NCBI GenBank assembly: GCA_002633005.1
Contig: NMRA01000002.1
Location: 2,135,756 to 2,199,755 of the forward strand
DNA length: 64,000 bases
Reading direction: 5' to 3'
Source: Phoronis australis
Lineage: Eukaryota; Phoronida; Phoronidae
The translations under genes were made by a program, and so were the position numbers. Shown piece after piece: positions 25,228 through 38,300 of this stretch (position 1 is its first letter; each line of letters starts with the position of its first letter). The notes beneath the pieces are model-generated. The model searched no databases. It was not told the DNA's origin and saw only the letters and a list, made by a program, of their open reading frames with translations.

Positions 25228-26874
25228 AGGAGAATGCCACCTGATTTAATTAGTCTTTTTTACCATCTGAATCTGTCTATATCCACACCGCCTCTTATAC
25301 GGTCGACCTCTCCTTGCCGAGAGGTGTCGCGTTAACCTGTGAGGAAGATGGGAAACGACGCAGCGACGTCAGTGGTTCGTCTGCAGAGTGAATGCCGCTA
25401 TATTGCGGTGCATCGTTCCCGCTTGTTCGAACTATGACGCTGCGAAGAAAGCAAATATATCGTTTTTTCGACTTCCTCGAGAGCCCGAAATGCTTAGGAA
25501 GTGACTCGTGGTAGTGAAGAATGAAAGGTACGCTGTTAATAGCAAGTATGAGGCCGTGAAACATCTCCGTGTCTGTGCCGGGCCGGCATTTCGTCGACAG
25601 TGATTTCTCTGACGAATTCCGGCTTACCAAAGAACTATCCATACATTCCGTTGCCTGTGCATGTTCACGGCACCCCTGTAGTATTTCTTGATCAGTGTAT
25701 TCCGGTTCGTATTGATAGCCTGTGAAACCTACCGATCTGACCCGTGAAGTCTTCGTCGGATGAGCTCTTGGCTAACTATAAGTCGGGATTGGCGCCGCCG
25801 GGACGAGATGCCATGTACATGTAGACGTTTATTATTCAGCGTTCTGTTTCAAAATGAATTATTCTCACCCTAACCAATGTTTATATAAAACTGAAACAAA
25901 GTTTGTCTTATTAGATACAATTTGTAATGCCTTTACAGTATTCGTGAGTGCAAATGCTGAGAAGCCACAAATGAATAAACCACTGCGATACCGGCACATG
26001 CTAATTCAGTGTTTGCTGACAGAAAGCTGTCACAGTTTTGAAACAATCACTCGATTTTATATGGTATGGTCACCTGTTAGAGGAATCTTTATTTAGAAAT
26101 ACAAATACAGTATTCAAATCATTGTTACTGTACAACCTTTAAAACCTTTGCCCTGGCAGTTTGTGGAAGGGGAACCCAACTTCGCGGCCCCCGACAAGTA
26201 AGTAGATTTTCAGTTTCGGGTTGCTAATTCACATAAATAATTACGTGCACATTACTTCTTTGACCCACAATTATAGTCTTTTCGTAACTGGAGGTTTAGT
26301 TTCCAACTCAAGCACGTTTATGTTCGTGCCAGTCCCAACGGCCGCGACGGACCTGATCGGGTTCAGAGCCACTGGCCGGGATAACAAGCGTCGGTTTTGT
26401 GTGTTTAGAACTCTAAAAATCACAAGTCTAAACAACACAGTTCTAGGTTCTCTTGTCAGTATTTCACGGAAGAATACTTCGAATTTATCTCCGAACAGAT
26501 CCCAAACTCCTGCTACGGAACTTGGTAACTTGGCCTGCCGAACTTTGTAGGCTACGCCGTGTCCAAACACCAATAAATCCGTAAATAAAATAAAACGTTT
26601 ATATAAGAACTCGGTGTATTTGTAAGGGCTTTACATCGAAGTTTGGTGATTTATTGGTGTTAAACGATGAATTCAAGCGATAAGCTGACACCAGTAACCC
26701 GTGTTGTGAACTGCTGAACAGACTGCGTGTGAAACCAATGATGTCATTGGATAATTTCAACACCGTCGTCTGCCGTCAGGTGTCAGGTAACGCAACCGAA
26801 CGTGCCGTTATCGAGTAGAACTACTCGATCTAAATTGATACAAAATAGGTTGTTTTTTGGGTGGCAATCTCCTT
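25228..26874. mobile_element. DNA transposon with TTAA target duplications
   Basis: Terminal inverted repeats AGGAGAATGCCACC (25228) and GGTGGCAATCTCCT (ending 26874) with one mismatch, each flanked by TTAA (25224-25227 and 26875-26878). TTAA duplication is typical of the piggyBac and Kolobok superfamilies. The 1647-base interior has only short frames (for example 25295-25642, minus) without a recognised transposase, so it is probably a deleted, non-autonomous copy. Confidence 0.75.
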
Positions 26875-28381
26875 TAAAGGAAGTGTGATACGCCGTGGTT
26901 CTAGGAGTTTACTTTTGTGAGTGTTATTGAGCACACCAGATTTAATTCGAATACAATAAACTTTCCTGGATGAATCCACAACTACATTCCTGGGTTTCAT
27001 TGAGGTTCGTTTGCACTAACTTTTTGAACCCTCATATTTGGACAGTTTGTAAAGCTTCCCGGCTAATAAACTGTCGTTATTTTCCTTTGCTATGATTTTT
27101 AGTTTCGCCAACCACATAGAAGTACATAAGTTACATCATGAATATTTTAGATACTTTGTGGACGGCCCACGAAGTTCTTTACACAATGATAACATACAGT
27201 ATGTGGAAACTGACTAAAATAAAAATACATTTAAACGCCGCTTGGAGGGCTCCAAGGATATTTTCCTTCGAAAAATATTTGGATTGCCCCTTATAGCATC
27301 CTAGAGCGGGGGGGGGGTCGCCCACACTGAACGGTGACTTACAGGATGCGGGGATACAGAAAGGTGCGTACTCTCCAATAATTTACAGGTTTGAAGGGGA
27401 AGCCTTCGTTGTAACCGACGAGTGTTGGGTGCGGGGAAGTCGAGAAAAGAAAAACGGCAAAACAAGTAGAAGAGAGAAAAAAAATTAGAGAACATCTATC
27501 ATTACATCAGTGCTGGATTGCCCTTTGGGGACCTTAGTAAGGACGTTTTTATTTGGAAGGGGCCCCAGTTTTTAAAAAAACGACACATCAAAAAAGTGTG
27601 AGAAAAATATATACGCAGATTTTCCAATGGCATGTTTCTAGGGATCGTTATTAGTTTAACGATAGGTGCATGCATGTTAGTACCACACGATTTAAACTAG
27701 CATCAACTCAAAAGGTTTTATAACGAATAGTTTTCAACATTTACAAGAAGGAAATAAGACATGACTCATAGAGACCCTGCTCTAGGCACCCAAAAATTAG
27801 CAGGTCTAGTCTACTTCTTTGCTTGATGACCGTGTTCAGGCTATCACTGAAAACAACCAGAAGTCACGTTAACACGAACAAAATCTGAAAATGTCTTTAG
27901 ACAGTACCCCCACCGTGGGACAACCCATCTTAAGGCCTCTCCCGGTTGCACGTCAAATACAGTGTGTTTGCGTGCACTCATCCCAAAATTGCCAAATTGC
28001 TCATTACCTAAATCGCGGATTTGTAACTTGCTTGCTACTTCAACAACGGTTAACTCAAAATGCCCAATATGTTTTTTTATAATTTCTTTTATCGTGTTGC
28101 CATGTCAAGATTATTACCCTCCGGCAACGTCAAAAAGTATAATAGTTGGCGCTGGACTGTCCCCGACTCATTTTGAAACGGATTACAGAAAACAGAAAAG
28201 GAGACGGTAACAGATGCACTGTGCAGTGCTCGAAATGTCCACAAATCTTGGTTTAACAACACAACTGGCCACACACATGTTAAAAATAATATTCATCATG
28301 AAGGCGCACAATACTACATTACTGACAGCGACTTTTACCACTTGGGTGCTGCGGCCTGTTGTGTATTGTACCATGACATAC
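26875..28381. other. Intergenic DNA
   Basis: No gene was recognised. The stretch includes a G-run at 27308-27316 and AT-rich sequence without repeats that could be matched elsewhere in the window. Confidence 0.4.
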
Positions 28382-28490
28382 AATAGCGGATTTGCAGCGA
28401 CGCCATATTGAAATTAGGTTAAAATGGTGCATTGTGGGTGTTGTGGTCAGGATTCCGAAAGCGGCCATAGTATCAAGCATAATACGCGGT

Positions 28491-28700
28491 ATGAGCGCGA
28501 AGAAAACTTACGGCGGATACACTTGTTGTGTTCCTGGCTGCTTCAAAAACAACAAGAGAGATAAAAATCTGAGTTTTTATGTGTTCCCTGCAAACCAAGA
28601 ACTTCGTGAAAAATGGATAGACAACATTAGGAGAGCTGGGAGTAAGGGGAGATTTAGCGCATTCAAACCAACGCTGAGCCATCTACTAGGCAACACGTAG
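28491..28700 (+). pseudogene. Truncated THAP-type zinc finger coding fragment
   Basis: From ATG at 28491 the frame gives TCCVPGCFKNNKRDKNLSFY then VFPANQELREKWIDNIRR and FSAFKPT. This matches the THAP pattern: first cysteine pair spaced C-x4-C, then FxxFP, the invariant W and the late P. The terminal CxxH pair is missing and the frame ends at a TAG in unrelated sequence, with no GT donor where it diverges. Probably the DNA-binding start of a transposase left after an internal deletion. Confidence 0.6.
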
Positions 28701-28728
28701 CCCCTCGGTTGGCCATATAGGGGCTACA
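28698..28728. repeat. Short hairpin after the THAP fragment
   Basis: GTAGCCCCT and AGGGGCTAC arms of nine bases around a 13-base loop, placed where the THAP homology stops. It may mark the internal deletion junction. Confidence 0.4.
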
Positions 28729-29895
28729 ATACTTCCATTCGCTTTCTGTACTCATTTCGTTACTTCAGTGTATTTTAAACGGGTCGTGACCGGATTTGGA
28801 TTACCGATTTCGAGTTTTCATCTCGTCAAAAATACATTCTACACTTAAAACTATCATTTAAAAAAACGCTTACTTTCATCATTGGTCCTTTCTACTTCTA
28901 TACATATCGTAAGCTTAGTTGTGAGAATTAAGTTGACTTTGGCGAAGAATTACATCACTTTTTTGGTTGCCGTTAATTTTATCACCGCGTGCGCGATAAC
29001 CATAAAGCATGTCAACTGAATCACGTGAGTTAGGCAAACTTGAAGGTTAGCGCGAGACTCGGCGAAGCGCGTGACGCTAGCGCGTGACACTTGTAAAATA
29101 GCATGAGAAGGTATCGGGTGAAACTTGTAAGATGTGTGTCTCTTAGACTTTTTATTCGTCAACATGCGTAATTTCACGTAACTTCCTCAAAATGGCACCC
29201 GGTAACTGAGAGAAACTCGAGCAAATGCGACAGATTTTCATCGAGTGTTCAAGTTTTGCTGACTAAATTGTATTCAGAGTCGTGGTATGTGATAATTATT
29301 TATAACTCCGTGTTCCTATATGTATGGTTCATTTGATTTTATTTGCTGTATTTTGAAACGAGTAACTTTTTGTGAGGATGTACCATCGCCCCTGAATGCC
29401 TGCGGCATCCAGTGCGATGTAATTGCCTGGGGGCCATCGTGTGTGCAGCGAACATTTTCCTGGTGGAAAAAAAGACGTATGAGAACAACATTCCGACGGA
29501 GTTTCCTCTTAAAATTCACGTCTCTAGCATATCCACGGCGAAAGCTACAAAAGTTTAGCAACCCAAGAACTATCAACTTGTCTGAAATCGGAGGAGATTT
29601 CGAAATCAACGCCAAAGGGGCCAATACTGAACATGACGACAGTCGTGCCCTCGGTCACACGGTCACTGATCATACATGTAGCTACGCTGTGTTTACGAAC
29701 GAGAGAGAGAGGACTTGCTTGGTATTATAAAGCAAAAAAATGAAACATGGTTTTTAGTTTGCAAGTCACTCCAAATGCACACACTATCCAGCCTGCTCAA
29801 GACATGCCTGACCACAAGCTATCCCATGAGCCTTCGCGCAGGAAGTAACTCGCACATGCGCAATGCGTAGTTCGTTTGCGCTGCAAATCCGCTAT

Positions 29896-32019
29896 TACTG
29901 ATTGTGGAGTGAATTGAATCGTTTCAACTGGACTTACGTGATTAATATGTCCTAGATTTTCGGGTTCTCCGGTCCAATTCGAAGGGAAGATGGCAACTGC
30001 GTCCTGGTCATTTTCAAGAGAGGCGTTGCTTTAGTCGGCCAGCGACAGTTCATTCACGTATCGCACTTCACTTTTCACTATGACAGAATATCGCTAAATC
30101 TCACGAGATCTTATCGGTTTGTATACGCGCGAAATAAGCCGCGGAAAAAAGTTCGTCATCGTTGTAATTGAAGAGTTTCGTAGCAGATATGATTACCTTC
30201 TTAAAATGGTAATTATAATCCTTGTAAGTGAGAATTCGTATTTGTCGACTGGTTTATGTACCAAAAGAAAGACTTATACTTGGGGAATGCCCAGTCACGG
30301 AATTCCCGAGTGGAATGGCGACGCATGCGGACGATGTTGGGGTACCTTTAGTATTAATTGAAGCAATTTTAAAACGACATGAAAATATCATTGAAACGGT
30401 GTTGTTATCACTATGTGAACATAAAACGTTCACGAGGACCTTTTAATCAGATAATCAAGTAAGTCAATTTGAAAAGATTCCATTCACTGCACAATGGATA
30501 TACCTGAATGGATCAAGTCTTCTATATTATTCACTTATTGACTTTCACCGACGTCAATATTTCGATTTTCAAACCTCAAAAAATGCGATAATGATCGAGC
30601 TCGTTGCGTTTTTTGGATCTAAAAATCAATATCTTCACCGAGAGTGAAAATGTAAAATTATTTGCTTCATTACAGGACTACATCCACTGGGTAATAATCA
30701 TGAAATGAAGTAATTACATTTATGTTTGGTCTTTCGATCGTATTCATTCTTCGGTCATTATAATTGTCAGTCTGTGATCATTTCTTACCCGAAAACTTTG
30801 CGGAGAGATTTCGAAAAACTCCCAGGTATTTGGAATGGGCAAAGGAATTATCGATTACAGCGGTGAAACCTCGCCTAATTGTTACACGTAGACACCAACT
30901 GTCTCGCGACCCTTATCACTGTCATCTGAAAATTCCATCTTCATTAAATATCATCGAGGCGCATGCTTGCCGGGTTGAGGCAATTTCAGGATTATAATTT
31001 GAGTGGGCATATGCTCCGCTGGCGCATTTCCGGATGTGAGGTGGAGTACACACGCTCCTTCGATACAATATTCGTCGTTTTCCGCACGGCAGTATAAAGC
31101 ACATACAAAAAGTAAAGATCTTGATAAGGCCACAGGGAAATGCATGGAGTACGCTAACTTTCATTACGTTTTCGCAGCGCCCTCTTGTGACCAGAAAGAA
31201 AACTTTTGCCTGGCAAAAATGTCGAGTCATCGGCGAAAAAAAAATCTTTCGAAACTTCAGTCACAAAATAGGAAAGTTTCTTATCCGCAGTTATCGAAAA
31301 CGGTCGTATTCATTGGCTAATTAGTTCTCAAAAGTTGACTAATCTGATGTTATTCAAGGCACTTCTTGGTGAAGAACTTCCTTAACAAATCAACGTTAAC
31401 CGACGATCCCCAACCATTGTGTGTATGAACAGAAGAACAAGTGAACGGCGTCGCACATCACCCACTCCTTTGCCAGTGAAAAGCAACCTCTCTCCCATCC
31501 TCCCTCTCTCCTCTCCTTCCCTCCTCCCTTCCTCCCCTCTCTCGCTCCCTCCCTTCCCCCTATCTCGTGTATGATAAAAGTTTAGCCGTATTTAAATCAC
31601 AAATAAAAATGCAATTCAGCGGTCGTTAAACGTTTCAAAATTCATTTATACTGAAATGATTGCCGTTTCCTAATTGTTTACAGGCCTTGTTACAGACACA
31701 CTACACCATGATTTGGATCTACGAGTGTTTTGTTGGGACAGTTTTGATTTTTGCTTTAATTTGTTATTTTCGTGAGGTATCAAGGTATCAGTATAGCTCA
31801 TTGAAAATATTCTTTTAATGAAATTAAACCCCCGGAATGAAACAGGTCCAGCTAATCACGACTGCCAGACCTGTGAGCTGCTAAGCCTAACTATAGTCTA
31901 TTTTATTTAACGTATTTGACGGATTTGTACAGATAAGATTCTATCTCCATGTACTGATGTTTGTCCAAATCTGAAATTATATAACTTATTTCTCGCAAAG
32001 GATCATTGACAGTGTTCGC
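29896..32019. other. Intergenic DNA before SLC22 copy B
   Basis: No gene was recognised. Open frames at 30922-31324 overlap on both strands and match nothing known. There is a polypyrimidine tract at 31486-31563 made of CTCC and CCCT units. From about 32020 the sequence becomes alignable with the leader of copy A. Confidence 0.4.
31486..31563 (+). repeat. Polypyrimidine tract
   Basis: Nearly uninterrupted C/T over about 75 bases (TCTCTCCCATCCTCCCTCTC and onward). Simple-sequence DNA of no evident function, about 760 bases upstream of copy B exon 1. Confidence 0.7.
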
Positions 32020-32324
32020 AATCCCAATTGCTCACCCGTAAATTATCGGTCATAATACGGAGTGCCTTCCTTTCTTGAAAAATTACACAAAATTTATCGC
32101 TAGGTTACCGATTTAATTAACGATGGAACCAGATATGCCGAAGAAAACTTTAAAAAAAAAATATCCGGAGGCACTCTTACCGACCTTCAGACCTTGACAA
32201 CCGATAGTGTTATCTTATTCAAAATACTGTCATCACCTTACCTAACAGCGAGCAAAGGTGTGCACAAGAGGATCAGTTTCCAAAGTTTTCTTCAATTTCT
32301 AATGTTTAATGCTTGATCAGCAAA

Positions 32325-35300
32325 ATGAATTTTGACGAAATTCTTCAAAGTTTGGGGACATTTGGCCGTTATCAAATGCGCATTTACTTTTTGCTTTGCC
32401 TACCGGCCATTCCGACTGCAATGCACATGCTTGCGTCTGTTTTCATCGCCTACACGCCGAAATTCAGGTAAGCGGTTACATCTTTACCATCAGTTGTGCG
32501 GTCCGCTCACAAATGAGATTCTTTGAATATCCCCTGCATGATAATTCAGTAATCCTGCCCGTAAAATATAGCATTTGCAAGAGTATCGTAGCTTCCTTTT
32601 TGAAGAAACAAATTCTTAATGAATTATTTTGGAAGCTACACTCCGCGCCCATATTGATAACTGAATATCTTTTGATATGTATACTGTGTACTTACCGTTG
32701 TTAGTTTTGGGACCTTCGTTATGTGTGAAGCAGTTGCTCAGACTGATTACGCAATTAATATATTCATGCAGCATCCCGATATAGACTTTTTTGACTTTTG
32801 TTTGTGGAATGATTTTTGGTAAGTTTTTACTAGTTAAAGTTATCTCAATGTCAAAGATGAATGTTGACCGTGACAACTATGCAACATGTGTTCAAAATAA
32901 CATTGTCTATTTCGTGTATATTGTTATTTTCTAGAGTCCACTTTCTTAGGAACATAAAAATCGTAAAAATGTGACACTTTTAATGTCCCTTGTTTACGAT
33001 AACGTACACCACATGTATCAGGATCACTAACTTTTACTTTCTGAAGAAAAGAGTTTATTTCAAAACTTTTATGGAAAGTAATACGCTGCAACCAATGTGA
33101 TGAGCTATCCATTCTACATTTCAAATCTAACGTGATAGATGCTTGCCCATTTTTCAATTTTCTGAAAACCTTTATTTGCAAATGTAAATTTCGGATAGAT
33201 ACTTGGAGTAGTTTATCGCATTTTCGTAAATGTCATTTCATTCTGAAACGTATCAAACGACATCAAAGGTCCAACAAATTAAAAGTTTGTCCCCAGCAAG
33301 GTTCAGGGACCCATATTATAAAACTTGTATTTATAGGGTAGAAGTCTTTTGAATTATTGAACTTATCTTCCTAATAGATTAGCTAGTCATTTATACCTGT
33401 ATAATCTCTCTGGTTCAATTTCTTTTTCTATTGCTATTACACGCTGTTACGTTTCGCATTTCTGTAGCACTCTTGGTTTTTAGACTTAAAACTAGTTTTG
33501 AAATAATCAAGTATGCGGATTACTAATGAGTTTAATTATTTATCTTTTGCTCCTGGTATAATTATGAAGAACTTACAAAGGACTTTTTAACGATATGGCA
33601 TTTGTGCTATTCGGTTGAAAAAACGGCGGAGTTGAGAAAAGTTTTAATGACTGTACGTTCCAATAGCATGTACTCACACTGGAATAAACGAATCTAAAAA
33701 CAACACTCACGCATGTGCTTTCACACTTTCACAAGATCGGAGTTGGCATTTCAGGACTAAAGTTCGGTGAACGTACCAAGAGTAGCGTACATGAAATAAT
33801 ATCCCACGAGACCTTGTCCCACGTATTGACCCAGACCGAAACGTTTTGTATTAACAATATACACTTTGAACTCTTAGTTTCTTTTATTTTTTGGCAGATT
33901 TTGTAAAAACTTTTTCTATATAAAAATAATTGCAGGCGGTCTGATACACGTTGTACCAGACGTGCGCAGGCCTCGCATGTGGGCCCACTGCACTGATCAC
34001 ATGGAAATATTTTTATGCTTTATTAATGTATGGTTAAAACCGAGCTGAGGAGCTAAAAATCTGGCTCAATGGTTCAGCAGTGTGACCTGGTGGGACCTGG
34101 TGGGACTCGAACCCACGACCTCGAGTAATGAAAGCGGGCACTTATCAACCAGGCAACACTGTCCCCTCTTGTAAAAACATTACCCAGACTGTACATTGTA
34201 TGTATATCAGTATAATGCGTCTTGTCTGTCTAGGTTTGTTTAAACTTTTTATTCGTTTATCTTTTTTGTTTATCTTACCCACCCCTTGTGAGTTTTTCAC
34301 TCGCGCATTTAAATGTACTTTTATGTCCAACATCAACCAGTTTTCTGCTGACGCAGCTTTTGATCCTGCTTATCTATTTTCTAGTTAAGGAGGTGAAAAT
34401 GTACTTCACTTCTGTCGCATATACAAGTCCCTTGATTGTGGCACCGAGGCTACAATTACCAAATCTCATTTTTTGATACAGAAGGGGTTAAATACTTTCT
34501 TGAATATATCTAGTAGTTTAACTGTGTTAAGTATTATAATTCAATCACTTAACGCAAAATTCATTCAATTCGAATCATTCCTGCACAGCATCCACTCTTG
34601 ATTAAAGAATTACATTTCGACGTCCTCTTAATTCAAGAACCGTGGTTAACCACTACCAGTTGCCTTTCAGTCTTTCAAATTGATAGCTATAACATGTACT
34701 TCAAACCTGGGCCCGGTCTCCAATCTTTTTACTCGAAATGGAACTCGAAAATAGGTTTGGCATTTTCTACTCTTCTTTTGGGCGAACTCAAGATAAGTGT
34801 CTATTATTCAATGCACAATAACTTACGTAGATAATTTATTGCCCTCAGTTCACAGTTTGTTAGCCCAATATTAAAGCAATAAGTTCGAGTTTGAACTCGA
34901 AATTTCGAGTTTTTACTCGCGTTTGTAGCACGATTATAAGGGTCTTCAAGGGCAAACTTGAACTAGAAACTCCTATGCATAAACTATAATGTATTCGAGC
35001 ACAGTCTGATAACCAATTATCTTAAGTTCGCACAAAAAGAGCAGAGAAGTTGCCAAAAATAGTTTCGAGTTCATTTCGAGTACAAAGATTAGAGACTGGG
35101 CCCTGATCTGGCTCGTGTTCAACACACGGTGGCCTTATCACTTACATAAATGACAATCTTCCTGTCAAAAATTTCAAGCTCTTGATACTTATTAGACGTT
35201 CGAATGCCTACTCACATTTATCTCTATTAAAAATAAAATCATTTGCTTCGGTAACTTTTTACAGACCACCGACTTCACACCTTAGAACTATTGGCATGTT

Positions 35301-38300
35301 TCTTGAAGAGTTCTGTCCCACCATCGAAAACTTTCGAAATCACCGTGAAACACTGATTTTAGGTGGAGATTACAACTAAATCTGCTAGAGACACAAACAA
35401 ACAATAAAGTTCGAACATTCCTGAATTTCATGACTAATCTCAATTTAGGACCTTCCAATACACACGCCACAAGTCTCAGCTCAACCTCAGCAACTCTAAT
35501 AGATAACTTCTTTACATCAACAACATACGGTCACATTCATACACACTCTAGTATTCTTCTATCTCAGATTTCAGACCACTGTCCTATCTTCATTGCTTCA
35601 AAAACTATAAAGAAACTCCGCACTAAACGCCCTACGTTCGTTTCAAAATATTCTTACACACCGCAAACAAAAGCTCACTTTCTCAATAACTTGCGAAACT
35701 GCAACATTATGGAAAAGCTGAACCTCAGATTAGATTGTGACCCCAATCACAATTACGCAATACTAAGTGATGCTTTAACAAATCTCACGAAAAAAACACT
35801 TTGGTCCAAAAAACATTATATGTAAACAAACACACCGGCGCTACCGAAATAAACTACAAACAAACCAAGGCAACCCCTCGCAACACACAATCCTACCCTA
35901 TATTCCATTACCACCTTAAAGTATACAACAAGATTCTCAAAAAGCTATTGATTCTGCCAAGCAATCTTACTATCATGACACATTTGAAAAAGGGAAGTCT
36001 GACATGAATAAATCATGGGATACAATAAAGACAGTTATGAACAACGGCGTGCGAACAAAAATAGTAACCCAGAATGTCTCTTACATTCAGATAAAATTAA
36101 AACCAGTGATCTACTCGAACTGGCGAGTTTATTCAACTGCTGCTTTACCCAAATCGGCTAATCCCTTTCTGAATCAATAACTATGACAAACAATAAGAAT
36201 TTGAAAGGCTATCTTCCCGCGCCAAACAAATTTAAATTCTCTTTCAAACAAATTAATCATAAACATATACTATTTACTATAAGAGACATGGACGCAAAAA
36301 TGGTACTGGTCATGACAAATTATCATCTAAAATTATCAAAATAAGCCGCTCTTTAATAATTGAACCTCTCACGACCATCATCAACCAATGCTTGCACTCT
36401 GGTACATTTTCAGATGCCCTCAAGGTGATACTGTTTTTAAACAACATGGTTTGGACCCAGAGCACTCTTGCAATTATAGACCCATATCTATTATCCCAAC
36501 AATCTAAAAAGTTATAGAAAAATTATCCACACACAACTTTCAACTTTCCTAAATGAAGATGATATTCTTCATAAACATCAATATGGCTTCAGGAAATGTC
36601 ACTCTACAGAACTTGCTTCGCTTGAGCTTTTAGACCGCACTTGTTCCCATCTTGATAATGACATGAGTCCCCTGGTCATAATTCTCGATCTCTCTAAAGC
36701 TTTCGCCACAATAGACCACCAAATACTTTTAAAAAAGATGAATCACTATGGTATCACTAGAGTTGAATGTACAGTATTTAAAAAACATTATTACCCAATA
36801 TGTTTCACTGAGGGATGCAACTTACCAATATCTACCGGAGTTCCCACAAGGCTCTGACCTTGGCCCACTTCTCTTCTTAATTTGCATCAATGATCTCCCG
36901 TTTTCTTCTCCCACGGACACACTTCTTTATGCTGGGGACACTTGCCTCGTCACACCTTACAAACTGACAGAATCTTTCCAACACATTTTACAGCAATCAG
37001 CCGCCATTAACAACAACCTTAAATCTATTTCAGTCTGGTTTTCCATGAACAAACGTTCAATTAATGCATCGAAAAGTAAACTAATGATCTTCCACTACCT
37101 CCAAAAGAAAATTGAAAAATGCATTATTCCCACAATTTATGTAAATAGCAAAGTAATATAACAGCCTCATTTCAAACAAACTTAACAATCTCGGTGGACT
37201 CGTATATAAATTGAAATATCTTCCTCTCCCAACTCCCAAGTTAATATATAATTCACTTGTTCTCCCACGTTTAAACTACGGCATTACAACTTGGGGTTTT
37301 GGCAATACTAAGAAACTCCACACAGCCCAGAAGAGAATTTTTGGAATATATCAAGTTCCAGTTACAATGCTCGCACTCTGCCCACATGTAAGAATGGTAT
37401 TAATCAAAATGAAGATCAATGATTTACAAGTGAGGGAAAATGAACATAAATTTTACTGATTTAAAGATGTTTTAAATGAATTGTGCGTCTTATTTTTCAT
37501 AGCGTATAAATGTCGGAACAGTGCTGTTTGTTAAACATGGTATTATTGCGCGTGCTCATTTAAGTATTCTGTTTTCACATTCGATGAAGTTACCTGCTTA
37601 ATGGCGCAGCGGTTAACTCTTGCGAAACGGGTTCGAAACCGTCCTCGAGTTCCCGCCCAAAATGTTATACAACGCTCGTTGAATAACTAAATGGGTTATT
37701 TAACGGCTGCATTGGCCGTGTCAGGCTGATAATGTGGTATAAAACACCTATTAACTCAAGTGCGAAAAGTCACGGTGCTCACACATGAAAGACGTGTGGT
37801 TTAACCCTTCAGTGTTTACTTCGCACACGAAACAGATAACACGTGCAAATATACGGTGTAAATACATGCTGATAGCCTGGGTGCGAAGTTGTATGCTAAA
37901 TATAGAGCTTTGGGCCGATGTGAGGAAAAATAACCAAATAAAATCTGACGCAAAATTAGTGACATTAAAAGCTACAATCTTCTTTTAGTAAGCTAAATTG
38001 TTTACAGGTGTTGAAAATTCAGCTGTTCTTCTTCCACGAGGTTGCGTAGGTGTCACAGCGACTTGTCGCAACTGGTTTAATTACGTTATAAGTTTTTAGT
38101 ATTTTAATACCAGCAAACCGAATTTTAGAACAAACTTTGTTGCTGCGAATTTGCCATCATTTCCCCAGAGATGTCACAAAAATTTAGGAATTGACGCGTG
38201 CGTGTTTCACGAGCTTACTGTTTTCAAAATGACATGCTTTTCATTGTTACAAAAGGCGGAGAATTGTGCTAGAAAATGACGTTTATTAGATTGTTTTTCA

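Larger units (their letters stand above)
28382..29895 (+). mobile_element. Inverted-repeat element carrying a THAP domain
   Basis: AATAGCGGATTTGCAGCG at 28382-28399 is repeated exactly in reverse at the right end (about 29878-29895). The segment between (1.5 kb) begins with a THAP-like zinc-finger coding region and continues with unassigned frames (one at 29320-29730). THAP domains are the DNA-binding part of P-element-type transposases, so this could be a deleted P-like copy. No clear target duplication was found, which lowers confidence. Confidence 0.5.

Noticed and set aside
29316-29730. Overlapping frames of over 100 codons on both strands
   Set aside because: No family likeness; they lie inside an inverted-repeat element and both strands are open by chance.
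34085-34170. Functional tRNA gene
   Set aside because: The acceptor stem does not pair fully and the D-arm is irregular; a SINE or pseudogene is more likely.
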